In this document: piece after piece, positions 11,590 to 23,824 of the stretch
Layout: each line of letters opens with the position of its first letter
How positions within the stretch are numbered: position 1 is the first letter of the stretch
From: Rosa chinensis
Lineage: Eukaryota > Streptophyta > Magnoliopsida > Rosales > Rosaceae
DNA length: 64,000 bases
Assembly (NCBI RefSeq): GCF_002994745.2
Contig: NC_037090.1
Span: 4,337,501 to 4,401,500 of the forward strand
Direction of reading: 5' to 3'
Notes under the pieces: model-generated
The model's database searches: none
The model's input: the letters and a program-made list of their open reading frames with translations, nothing else
What the model was told of the DNA's origin: nothing
Made by a program: the position numbers and the translations under genes

Positions 11590-14500
11590 CGGACGTGTGT
11601 GTGTATGCGTATCCATGTGTATGTGTACATAGCCTTAATTAAACTGTCTACCAATAGACATACAATGTTTGGCTACACAATTGCTTATTTTTCATTTGCT
11701 AAGTTGAAACTGGAAAATATTTCTGCTGGCGCATATAAATGTAAGACCCACCCAGCATGCATATGTTAACAAAGACCAAGAAGTAGGTATAGATATACAC
11801 CAGATATAGGATTCGAATTTCCTTTTGTGTTGACTGCATACTACCTGCCACGGATTCAAAACACACAAGAACTTTTAGAATTCGATTGATATTATATAGT
11901 AGTTCCTCAACTTGGTCAATCAATAAGGATTTGTTAGCATTTGGCTACACAATCTTCTAATGGATATTCATGAGTATATTAAGTGGGGAACAAAATGTTA
12001 TCGAAGGCCAAATATTCAAACCCTAGCTAGGAAAGACCAATGAATGTCTACTAATTAAGTAACCTCTGATTTGTAGATCGAATAACTAACAATTTAACCC
12101 TTTTTCAAATCCCTGAGGGACTAACCTGAAATATTAACTAGATCGATTTCTTGGTACGTATTTCTGGTAATTATACAGAATGACTCATGCTTAATTTTGA
12201 GTTGAAGAATTCAACCCTATTCTTTCACCAACTCATCTAACCCATTAAAGAAAGCCTTAGACCCAACTGGCGCTAGCTCGTTCGGTTTCATCTACTGCAT
12301 TTTTGTTTAAAGGTTGTACAAATTGTTTTTGGATGAACCACTTCTTTAGTGTGGGTTGTCTATGACCTTTTATCAAACTGCAAGCATCTACCCAGAGACA
12401 TATTGCAAGAAATATTAAATGTTCCTCATGATCATGATGATCGATTAAGTTTAACAAACAAGTTTACCTTGATGCGATAACAACTAGATCTCTAATTACA
12501 AAACGACAAATGCTAGTAGTAAACTAAGAAAACGTTATAACTAGTTAATAATTAGAATGGCATCTAAATTAGTTCCAAATTTGGAGATACAATATAGCTC
12601 ATCACTTTGTATCAAGACGGACCAAATTAAGCTATTCTCCATTTGTGTTGTCTTGATGCAGAAGACTATTATAATTTAGGAGGAAACACGTAGATGACAA
12701 CGGCGACAACAGCATGATTACGCTATACATGAATCAATTAATTAGACACAAATGGACTGATTAATTAACTAGACCAGATATGGAAAAACAAAATGCCATC
12801 TAACACCATATTCACACTTCTGGATCTTAGGTCTAGGTAACATGGAAAAATCAGAAACAAAAAAAATTCACCATAGTAGTGCACCTTAATTAATTTGATT
12901 AGAATTCAGAAGTGGTCTATAGTTAGAGCTAGGGGAAGTACTTGAGGCATTAGGCCGGCTGGCGGGTTAAAATGTCTTTGAAAGCCGACTTTGGAAATTA
13001 ATGGTCCTAATTACGAAAATATACACCAAAACGGACATGTTAATGTTTGAATTCTTGTCGATGTTAACTTTGATTGAATCAAAGCTTATACGGAGTTGAC
13101 TATTTCAATGACCGTCTGTGAAGGCAACTTAATTTTCTCTTGACAGGTTTAATTTGGCCGGTGAAGTTTAATTAGGGTTTCAAAGACATTCATGGACTTG
13201 CTGCATTCTTTATATACGGAGTTGGTAGCATAGTTAGAGTTGAAGAATGGAGCGATTTTGTTCAATTACCTTGTGCAAACTAGCTCAATACTCCCAAAAC
13301 TAAATTGTCAGTATCAGGTGGAGACGTAGAGTTGTGGCTAGGACCAAACATATTTCAAGGATTTGGATTTTGTTTTTGCCGGAGTTGGTGGAAACACTAA
13401 CGCCCCCCGGGTCTACTTTAGGGTTTGTCACTTCTTAATCATGATCAATCTAATAATTAGTCTATTAATTTTCTGGAGTGAAAATCCTCTTCATGTTTAA
13501 CAGCTCACTGCCATGCTTATGCAAATAGTAATTTTACCCAACAGAAATGAAAAGTAATTATGATTGATCTATATCCCTATCGTAAATCCTAGCTAGCTAG
13601 CTAGCTAGCAATATATCATCACTTAGTAATTGAGTCAAATTGACTATAACAAATGTATTATGCATGCGTTAATATATAATCTTAACGAAAAGTCTCATCA
13701 ACACATGCTGCAGATAGAAAAGTTGGTATATTATATGTTTTAAAAATTCGGGATATATCTTCTATGTACAATTAGCTGAGAGTTTACAGTACTATTAGCA
13801 CTAGTAGCAGTGACTGATCGAAGTAATTTATTCTGAACTTTATGTCATAGCTAGAGATTGATGGATCGGAGCTGGCACATGTTACGTGACACGGGATCAT
13901 ATATGGCGCCACTAAATATATTGTCCCTTTATATAATTTAGGATTATAAATCAACCTAAAAAAAATAGAATATATGCATCGAGTAATAAGAGCATATTTA
14001 GCGAACTCTTTATCTCAGCTCTTTAACTACTTTAGGAAGTATGTTTAACTTTTTATCAATTTTAACAACAACATCAGACTCCTAATTAGTTCTATGTTTT
14101 AACTTCTAGTTATTTCACTTCTTAATATAGAAAGCGAGATGAGACTCTTTATTATTTTTGTAAATTTAAAACATTCATTTAAAGTTATTTTATGTAATTT
14201 ATAAATGCATTTAAACTATTTTTTATTTATTTAATAAATAATATAAATTTAAAACTTGCTAAAATAAAGAGAACTGATGCTGATGTATTTCAAAAGTCGC
14301 TAGCCAAAATGACTTTTTAGCTAATTTAGCTAAAATATCACTACAAAATGAGAGAGTATTAAGTGCACTGACGTACACTTACGCCAATAAAAATAAACAA
14401 TTGGATAGCATCAAGTACATTTTTTCGCTATTAAAAAAAATTGTTTATAAATTTCAACCGCTGAGATCCGCTGAATCTGTTGATTTACTTACACCGCTGG

Positions 14501-14700
14501 TGTATAAAATAATATTTCCTACAAAACGGCTAGCATTGCTAAAAATTCTTTAACTAACCAAATGCTAATAAGTGATTCTTGTCCAAAAAAAATGCTAATA
14601 AGTGACTAAGCGGCACTCATGCACGGAAATCTATGTTCAACATTAACAAAACTAATATTTTTTATGAGCTTCATAAATTAGGGGTCAATTCATGAAATTG
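11590..14700. other. Intergenic, no gene seen
   Basis: AT-rich and stop-dense. The short ORFs at 11699-11923 and 12257-12457 (both minus strand) carry no recognisable motif. A tract of repeated CTAG (GCTAGCTAGC) lies at about 13591-13608. Sequence from about 14000 to 14340 begins GAGCATATTTAGC and is rich in TTTAGCTA words like the MITE at 966-1299, and may be an old relative, but its ends cannot be fixed. Confidence 0.45.
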
Positions 14701-17104
14701 AGCCTTCCAAAATATATATATATATATATATATTATATCACTGAAATTGACCTCAATAGCAAGAGACATTTTATTGAGTTGTATATTTGGTTCCTATGCA
14801 ATTGCTCATACTTGTATAAGAACCACATCTTGATCACATGCCTTCGCCTTTATGTCAATCGTACTATCATTCAAACTCCAAAATTGATGAGAACTCACTT
14901 TGCACTTTTGGTCGCAACATTTTCTATGGTCTCAGAGAATCTATTCAATGATGAAATTTACAATTATATTTTAGTTTGCATGAGCATAAAACTTTCATGT
15001 TCTTATATAAACACACCATCATGTTTTAAAGGTATTCAGCCATTCAGGGGATCAGGATCGGGATACATATGCCATCATTGCCCTCCGATGCCAGAAACTC
15101 CAGCCACTCGACATTATTTTCCGCTCTACGTGATCACTACGTACATCGGTTCATATAGAGCAGCACTATGCACTCTGCAGTCTAAACTCCTCCAGTCCTC
15201 CGCATCGCGCGGACCGGAGCTTGAGCCACTCTGCAGTGTAACATGGTTGAATCGTTGAACAGAAATTGTACCATATAATTGAATTTGTTCCTAATTAAGA
15301 ATAGGTAGGCAATAGTATGGTACATTAACCGGAGACTACGCATTTGCATTTTGCAACATATATAATTGATGTCCTCCTCGATCGATCATCATCATCCCGA
15401 TTAGACTCGGCATTCCTCAAACATTGAATTCCCACAGAAAAACAATGGTGCTTTGCTTTCTCTTTCCCTCGTGAGGAAACAAACACCAGAGGACTACTTT
15501 GAAAATTAATAATACAGACATCCTCCGTACACAGAAAGATTACTATTTACTTAGCTTTTCATTATTCTTATTCAATCATGTGACCTTTCTTGTCTGGGGT
15601 CTCTTTCTCTCTCCCATGATATATGCTTTATATATTCCCTCGATCCAACTCGATCTATACCCAGATCAGATCAGAGAGATCGAGCAAGCCTGGTTTAATC
15701 AATTCGGACCAAATAAATTAGAAGGGTGACTGCATGCATGTGACTAATTAATCTTACGATTCATTCACAGCGTTAAAATGTTTGGTATATCTAATTGTCA
15801 CATCCATAGTTCGTGCTCTTAATCATTGATGAGATTATTCTGGACAGAAAATATTATTCAAATATAAGCCATTGAACCAGACCTCGGTTAGTCTATTTTA
15901 GCAGCCAACTCAGCAGGAAAATCAATCCTATAATTAAAGGTGCCAAACACCTTTTTCAAGATCCATCCCATAATATTAACAAAACGGAAAATCGTTGTCG
16001 TCAAAAAGCTTGATCAAATCTGAGCTATCGGCCGCCGGCCACTCCAACCTGTCCTGCACTGAATATAAATACCTGGCTACCTTTGATTCATTCATCGACA
16101 CTGAAAGAAAAAAGTGAACTCATCTCCAATCAAATGCTTTGCTTCTCGAGGCTTTGATTATCATAAAATCCACACACACACACTTATAATTATATATATC
16201 AAAACCCTTTTGGCTTTGGATTACCTAGTCATGTATGAACTCAATTGATTGGTGTCCCAAATGAACCTCTCAACCTTAAAAAAGTAAGTAAACTAAGAAT
16301 TCGATCATAATGTTTATTTTATTTTTAATTTTTTAATTTTTTGCAAAAAAAGAATTGATAACCTTAAAGAGGCTGCTTCATCATCATAAATTTTTCAACC
16401 CTCTAGCAATGTTTACTATTATACATCCATGTTTTGCATAACCTTTACTCTTTCTCCTTTTCAATTATAGTCGATAAAGACTAATCTTTCTATGACATTA
16501 TTGTTTGGATAAACATTTTGTCATTTTACATTATTTAATGATGTATGAGAAAATGTGAGTTTCTTCATTGATTACAAAAATCAAACTGAGTAGCCTGCAT
16601 GCATTGCATACAGTAACTTAGCAACATGCTTGTGCATATACAAAATAAAGTATTTATCTATATATAAGAGAAAACATATGCACATATAGTGTATGTTAAT
16701 TTGGGTTGTTATAGTCTTATAGAATGCTGCCCGTGTAACTTTTATCCGATTAACGTTTACTTACTATGTTTGAGAGGACATAAAGAGAGAGAAATATTTG
16801 TCTTTGAGTATTTGGAAGAGCACCTTGCATCTGCAGGGACAATTTTATCCGTACACGTCGCAGCAGATGATGAAACCTTTAACACCATTCTACAGTTCTT
16901 CAGAGGCAGCCACTCGAGAAACAGCGGGCTGCAACAAAAACCACTCTCTGTAGAATAAGTGGTTTCTTCAACAGAAATTCCCGAAGAATTATTTGGCTAC
17001 CCACGACATAAAGAAATAAAATTAAAAATGTCTCAAATACAAGCTTAAAATGGTAAGTTAATGGCCATTATTCTGTCAAAAAATATGACAATTTTGGCCG
17101 TGTG

Positions 17105-17147
<43 letters not shown>

Positions 17148-20100
17148 TAACCTGCACTTGTCCGTTTGTACACTTATTGAATTGTCAGTCTAATTTCTTT
17201 AGGAAAATTAACTAATACCCGAACGATTACGTCTGGTCTGTTTTTTGAGAGGTGATGGATGTTGACATAAAAATCATTAGATGACATATGAGGCAATCTA
17301 AGGAATTTATAGAAAGGATAGAGGTGTTGGATTTAGTTTCATCGATCACCTTTTCATTTTTAGAACCCTAGCTTGCTTTTGGGATCGAATCAGAAACTAA
17401 TCCACTTTCTTACCCAAAATATAATTCGAGAGACGAGAGTTACATTTTTTTAATTATTCATTTGTTTACCCATATTCCATTAAGTTATAGACAAGTTGAA
17501 GCTGAAGCATGTGTAATATGGATTATGGAATAACAAATCGAATTGAACGTACTTGACTAATTACTCTCTCCAGGAGAACAAAGAAACTTATGCATGCCGA
17601 AAAAGTTATTTTAAAGTTTCACTAATTACACATGCATCCTTCATCATAATTAAAATACTTGTAATTATGGTCGCTTTGAACCTAAACAAAAGTCCAAAGA
17701 ACATAGGCCTACCCAGAAAGAACCCTAGAGATAGCATTTTGTGACATCCATGCATGCCAATTATTCCTCGATCGATCATCATGTTAATTTTTGGGGACCC
17801 AATATGATAAAATTGACATTTCAGTGCATGGGTCTTGAATTCTTTCACAGTTTTTTCCTATATACCAGTCATAATTCTGTCCGGAAAGTAAAAGGCACAT
17901 TTGATTATGAACTATGAAGGGACAGGGAACTGTTTACTGTGGTTTCTTATGCAGATACATATCTCTGTGTTCTGCATAATTATAAGCCTTTTTGACTATG
18001 CTTTTTCATTTTATAAGGAAGCATCAACCTTTTAAGCCCCGGTTACATGATCCCTGTCTCAGCAATAAGCGTATACAATTTCCTATTCTAAGGCCTATAC
18101 TACTAGAAAAAGCATCTGCTTGTTTATAATTGGAGGACTTTACCACCTTAAATTAGAGCTTTGATGTTCGACAAGCACCCAAGAAGATCACAAGAAGATC
18201 GAGAAAATAGACAGAGTTGGGCCTCTTATTGTTTGAGCTGTGCTGACCCATATGTTGGTCGATCTCCAGTCCTGAAGCCTGAAAGACTTATGAGGGCAAA
18301 TATGAAAAAGCCCATAAATCTGAGTTCAACCCATTAGCATGAAAATGCTACATGCGAATTATAATGTTTGAGAATTCAAACATTAGAACTTGACCATGTA
18401 CAGCGAAATATCGCTATTCAACTATAAGAAAACAAAAGTGAAAATAAAAGTTAGTTAACCTAGCTTTGATATGAACTCGCAAGATGAAGTTTGACCATCT
18501 ATATTGAAATCGACTCTGATCCCTTGATCTACATAGGTTCATATTATTCCGATGACAATTTCTTCGTTTCTTCATCATTTTTAGAAACCGTCCATTTTTG
18601 TGACAAATATTTTTGTAACTATGCCAGGTGATGGTTCACGATGAAAATATTTGTACTTCAGCCATACGATCTCTGTTCAAGATGATAAAATGCAAGATCG
18701 TCTAAATCCCTAGCTTGCTTGTTTTCCCGACCAATATCATCATACTAACTACAAGTATCCGCTTGTGAGCTGGACTTATAATTTCGTTGGTTAGTGAATG
18801 GTATTAATTTCAAATTTGAATAACTAATCAGTTATGTTGCCTTTGGGGATTTATTATTCGATCAAAAGTCAACTATATCATATAGTTCAAATATATTATG
18901 TAGTTCGGGGGGAAAAAATTGAAGTCAACTACTTCTAGATAACGTGACTAATCCCAAATCTGAAAGCTAGCTTGACTAACAAAAATCGAAGGACAACCGA
19001 TTTTGCACTGATTAAAAGTAAGAACTGAGGTTTGATTAACTTAAGTCCAACCACAAACTCCACAAAGAAAAAAGAATAATGGTATAGTGTAGAGGTTTCT
19101 TCTTCTTTTTTTGGTCGAAATTATTTATTTCATTCCATTACTAGATGGTTGGTATTGCATTGCAGCTTCGTACGTGGGTTATATGCAGCCACAAATACGC
19201 TCATGCTCCGTGCTATTAATTCTATGTAAAATAGTTAGCCGCCATATTTCTTTCACAGCGAGTGTAATTGATAAGAATTGTACGTGATCAAGAAGAGGTA
19301 CCTAGCTCTTCTTCTTTTTTCCAGCTAAAAGTCGTATTATTACTGAACCAAACTAAGAAAGGCCACGATCAAAACCCTAAGCATTAATGTGACACATAAT
19401 TAATGCTTCTAAAGTCAAATCGGCGGGAGCCCACACCAGACTTCCCCTCCGAGCACGTAACTAATCTGCGCGTCACTTCCATTTGACTATCATAACTCGA
19501 AACCCAATCAACTAAAGAACCAGATTCTTCCAGAAGCTAATCTGCTACTCTCCCACATTCCAGCTGCTCTCTCAGCACTTGCTGACAGCCGTATGATTCG
19601 TTTCCCACATTCCGGTTTCGGCCGCTAATCATAGAGTTACGTACTTCAGCTTCCTGTGAAATTGTTGACCTCGTCCTTCAGATCATTTACCTTATTAGTA
19701 TTTATTTGCTACACTATAAAACAAATATATAAAACATTACACTTCGCCCTTTCCATTTTATATTGAAAGTCCTCCTCAATGCTTTGTAATTCTTTTAGGG
19801 CTGAATAAATTAAGCAGACTTGAAAGTCCCGGTCAATAAAGGCGTAGAATTCAGAACAATGTTGTAGGTGCAAGTTCCTGCCATTTGTGAAGGGGATGCC
19901 AGTCATGCCACCCAATACATTTTTGGATCTCCTGATCTTGGAGAAATAATATTAGAACCTAGCTAGTATGATGACAATATCTATATGCATTGCACTAAGA
20001 ATATATATATATATAAAATAATTCCAAAAAAAGGAAAAATGGAAATTTGATTTGGTTAATTTATTTTTGTCATTTTAATTACAACATGGGTACAAGTTTT

Positions 20101-20600
20101 AATTTATAATTTATAGTCTTGGACCTTTGGCACTATGTTTGGGGTCGTATTATTCTTTACTCATTAATATCATAAGCATAGTCTTCCAACTCAAATTGAG
20201 TTCTAAATCTTATTCAAAAAAGAAAATAATCTTGACGGCCTTAGAAATCATCAATTTCAAGAGGGTATCTATAAGTATAATTGGAAAAAAACCCAACACA
20301 CTGAAACGCTGAATTAATCATGCAATTAGTAAGTTTTGTAACAAAACTCTGCTTAATCATAGAAGCTTTACCTAAGAAATCACGACTCACCTGGAAAGGC
20401 AGCGCGTGATCCGACGTCCCCCCTCTCCCGGGCCGCCATCCATGACCGGAAGCTGTCGTCAGCCCTGACCCATTCACCCTAAAGTGCCCAGATCGAGGAA
20501 ACTTCCACCGATGGTGGACCCCACTTTTCCATCATAGTCTTTGTCTTTCAGCTCTTGATCCTCACGACACCTTCTCGGATAGAGCCGATCTCCCTTTCTC
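14700..20600. other. Gene-poor stretch of about 6 kb
   Basis: Contains (TA)n tracts at about 14709-14734 and 17108-17140. The longest ORF (14692-15258, 188 codons, plus) opens with translated microsatellite and has no known domain. The 89-codon ORF at 16689-16958 and the 68-codon minus ORF at 19709-19915 are also unrecognised; either could hold decayed exons. The sequence just upstream of 20703 is the promoter region of the ATL gene. Confidence 0.45.
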
Positions 20601-20605
20601 TCTCA

Positions 20606-20613
20606 TTTATAAA
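20606..20613 (+). promoter_or_regulatory. Probable TATA box of the ATL gene
   Basis: TTTATAAA lies about 95 bp upstream of the ATG, followed by a (CT)n tract at 20635-20662 in the expected 5' UTR. Pyrimidine-rich leaders are common in plant genes. Position and sequence only; the transcription start is not known. Confidence 0.5.
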
Positions 20614-20628
20614 CTCTCTGAGCTCCGA

Positions 20629-20666
<38 letters not shown>

Positions 20667-20702
20667 CACCGATATCCCACCTCAGGTTAAGCCTCCCCCA
20701 CT

Positions 20703-21839
20703 ATGAATCACTCCCCTCGGTTTTTATCCCACGCCGTCAAACATGTTGCCGCTACTCTCTTCTTGATCCTACTCCTCTCACCGGAAACTCTAGCTCAGCC
20801 TACTCCCGACCAGCAGCGAGATGACCCCTTTCGCTACCAGAAGTTCAGCCCCTCGATGGCGGTCATCATCGTGGTCCTCGTCGCCGCCCTCTTCCTCATG
20901 GGATTCTTCTCCATCTACATCCGCCACTGCTCCGAACCCCAGTCCGGCAGCGTCCACGCCGGCGGGGCCATCACTGGCCGCTCCAGACGAGGCGCTGCGC
21001 GTGGACTCGACTCCAGCGTCATCGACACGTTCCCGACCTTGGAGTACAAAGTCGTCAAGGGTTTGAAAATAGGTAAGGGAGCGTTGGAGTGCGCCGTGTG
21101 CTTGAACGAGTTTGAGGACGATGAGACGCTGCGTTTGATTCCCAAGTGCGATCATGTGTTTCATCCCGAGTGTATTGACGAGTGGTTGGCTTCTCATACT
21201 ACGTGTCCGGTTTGCCGGGCCAATCTAGAGCCTCAGGCCGGTGACCCGGTCGTCGAACTCGGTGAGTTGAACGCCCATGACGACGTCGAAGCCCAACACG
21301 AGGTCGACTGTGACTCGGCACCGGACCACCACAACAGTGACGGACAGCAGGAAGAAGTGGAGCCTGCGGTAGTGAACGTGAACCAGACTTTGAATAGGAA
21401 CCGCACGCGTGGAAGATCGAACCGGTTCCGCCGGTTGTTTCCCCGGTCTCACTCGACCGGGCACTCTTTGATCCAACCGGGCGAGGACACGGAGCGGTTC
21501 ACTTTGAGACTACCGGTCGAGGTGAGAAAACAGATCATCAACCGGAAGCTACACCGGTCCACTAGTGTGTTGGTGTTGCCGAGAGAAGGGAGTTCACGGC
21601 GCGGCCCCCGAATGGGGGACAGTGGTAGCAACAATAGAGTGAGGAACTATAAGCGGCTCGAGCCATTGGACCGGACATTTAAATCGGAACGGTGGGTTTT
21701 TTCGAGGGCACCATCATTTCTAACGAGGATGTTGTCCATTAAGTCACCGAAGGTGACGGCCAACGTGGGCGAGGGACCTTCGGCTCAACCCACCGAGCCG
21801 GTTTTTACCAGGAGCAGCTCGGTTCGGCCGGCAATTTAA
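20703..21839 (+). CDS. RING-H2 E3 ubiquitin ligase, ATL6/ATL31-like
   Basis: A single intronless ORF of 378 residues, normal for the ATL family. In order: a hydrophobic N-terminal segment (about 14-30, probable signal sequence ending ETLAQ), a transmembrane helix at about 52-74, the GLD motif at 101-103, and a canonical RING-H2 finger at 130-171 with C130, C133, C149, H151, H154, C157, C168 and C171. The Trp three residues after C157 (IDEWL), needed to bind the E2 enzyme, is present. The long basic C-terminal tail ending in SERWVFSRAPSF and ML-SIK motifs matches the ATL6/ATL31 group, whose Arabidopsis members act in carbon/nitrogen response and defence by targeting 14-3-3 proteins. Codon use is strikingly GC-rich compared with the flanks. 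A second in-frame ATG is not needed: the first gives the signal segment. Confidence 0.95.
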   Translation: MNHSPRFLSHAVKHVAATLFLILLLSPETLAQPTPDQQRDDPFRYQKFSPSMAVIIVVLVAALFLMGFFSIYIRHCSEPQSGSVHAGGAITGRSRRGAARGLDSSVIDTFPTLEYKVVKGLKIGKGALECAVCLNEFEDDETLRLIPKCDHVFHPECIDEWLASHTTCPVCRANLEPQAGDPVVELGELNAHDDVEAQHEVDCDSAPDHHNSDGQQEEVEPAVVNVNQTLNRNRTRGRSNRFRRLFPRSHSTGHSLIQPGEDTERFTLRLPVEVRKQIINRKLHRSTSVLVLPREGSSRRGPRMGDSGSNNRVRNYKRLEPLDRTFKSERWVFSRAPSFLTRMLSIKSPKVTANVGEGPSAQPTEPVFTRSSSVRPAI

Positions 21840-22547
21840 TGTATTTGGTCCTTATTAAATTTATTTTTCTTTATTGCCACGGTATAGATAGATTTGTTAA
21901 ATGTCTATAAGGTTTTGTATCTCATTATTACACATTATTAATGAAATTTAATCTCTAATACATTCTTCGTACCAATCCTAATTCCTAACACTAATGATAT
22001 ATCCACTGTAACAAAGCTGGGTTATACTTGATAATTTTTTTATTACTCGATAATTTATGAAAGCCTAGCTAGCTATGTTCCTCGACGTCGATTTAGGCAT
22101 GTAGGCGCGCAGTTTCTTATAAAGAAAAATTAATGCAATGCAGGTATTAATGAAAAAGGTCATCAATAATTCAATAATTCTCATGCTTCTTAACTTAGCT
22201 ACGGAAATATTAGATAAAAATTAGGAGAAAATGGGGTTGTGATGAAACTATCTGGTGGATTCACTCTCTTTTGACTTTTGTCTTCCACAATATTAAATGT
22301 AATCGTCTTGTAATTTCACTAATATATTCGATCTATTTATTATATTATCGGTAATTAACTACCTCTGCAAAATGTATATCTGTAGTACAATTCGATCCTT
22401 ATACATTTATAATTTATAAATTCATATCTGTGGAATGGCATATAATTCCATATCAAATCTTGCAACTTTTCAAAACTAAATTTGCGCCACTATCCATGAT
22501 TCCAAATTCTTCAGCGTCAGTGCATTTGAGACTTTGAAACCAAGTGT

Positions 22548-22597
<50 letters not shown>

Positions 22598-23142
22598 CTT
22601 CAGAAGATGAGAAATTACCGATCACCTTCCATTTTAGCACATATTCCTGTCTTCCACTTCAAGGAAAAGCTTAGATCATTATTGGCTTGCTTCTTTGACC
22701 AAAAAATGCCATCACAATTGCACTTGAGCTTAGAATATTGACCTTTTTCAAGTCCTTCACAAACAGCCATTGATCGAGTCAATAATTCTTAGCTCATCAC
22801 TTCCGACTGCTCCTCATTGTTTGGCTATACTTTAGCTAGCCACAAGTTTTGCCCCAATAACTTGTCACATTTAAGTTGTGAATAATGCTCAGAAAGTGTT
22901 GCCGAGAAAGAAAGAAAGTGTATAACTAATCCACAACCACCTAACAAACTACACTTACATTATATGCTTGTAAACATGGGTAAGGTTATATAGATCGACA
23001 AAGAGTGACAATGACAGATATAGACACTTGGACAATGTCTACTCACTACACTCTTTTAATTAATTGATTAGCTTCAATAATACAATTATCTAATGATAAC
23101 ATCCTAATTTAATGGAAAAATTATATGCACAAGTTGGAGCAA
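21840..23142. other. Intergenic; ATL 3' flank and (TA)n tract
   Basis: AT-rich, with a long (TA)n microsatellite at 22552-22593. The proximal part will hold the ATL 3' UTR; AATGAAATTTAAT near 21937 is a possible poly(A) signal region. No gene seen. Confidence 0.45.
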
Positions 23143-23650
23143 TTTTTTTTTTTTTAAAAAGACAAAAGAAAAAAGAAAGACGATTCATTCAAAATGAAGC
23201 AAAATTGCACACAACCACTTCTACGGGAACATTGAAAGTAGCTTATACCTAAAGACCTACTCAAACCAGTGATAGCACAAATGCAAAGTAAAAGGTACAA
23301 ATTCTAAAACCGATTATAGTAAAAAGAACTCATGACTCATAGCATCTTACGATGTCTCTGCTAAATAAAAACCGAAACAATAGGGCCAAGAAACCCATAA
23401 AAAGACCATAGAGGCTTAAACACCATCTAGTTTAACAAACTTGAGATGGCCATCATAGCACAAAAAACCAAACTTGTTGAGCCACATCTAGCCACCATCA
23501 TAAATCTAAACTCTACCCTTTAGCTCCATCCAACCGCCGCGAATTCAACGACTGCCGTCCGCCGACCAAACCATCATCATGTAACCCTACTTCCAAACGT
23601 TTTCGGATTCGAACTAACGCTAACCCGATTCGAATCCGACACGTTGGGCC
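23143..23650 (-). mobile_element. LINE-like retroposon 3' end, probable
   Basis: A T-run at 23143-23155 leads into A-rich sequence that becomes GC-richer towards about 23530-23650. This repeats the plan of the retroposons at 12-825 and 51195-52194, read as a minus-strand copy with its A-tail on the left. No target duplication was found, so the right border is a guess. It ends some 170 bp before the ERCC1 start codon and could overlap that promoter. Confidence 0.4.
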
Positions 23651-23824
23651 GTAGCACCTTAGTGATAAAATTCACAATGTAATGGGCCTCATACAGTCTC
23701 TACAATCCAAACTCACTCGAAAGGCAATGAAGGCCTAAACCAATTTACACTACCAAATCCCCATACTTAAATTTACACACCTCTAACGAGCCCAAAAGAA
23801 CAGAACCAGGAACCAGAACCAGAC

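Noticed and set aside
14692..15258. 188-codon ORF as a gene
   Set aside because: It starts in a TA microsatellite, has no recognisable domain and a random-looking composition.
20790..21634. Minus-strand and alternative-frame ORFs over the ATL gene
   Set aside because: They are shadows of a GC-rich coding region; the plus-strand ORF has the complete RING-H2 protein.
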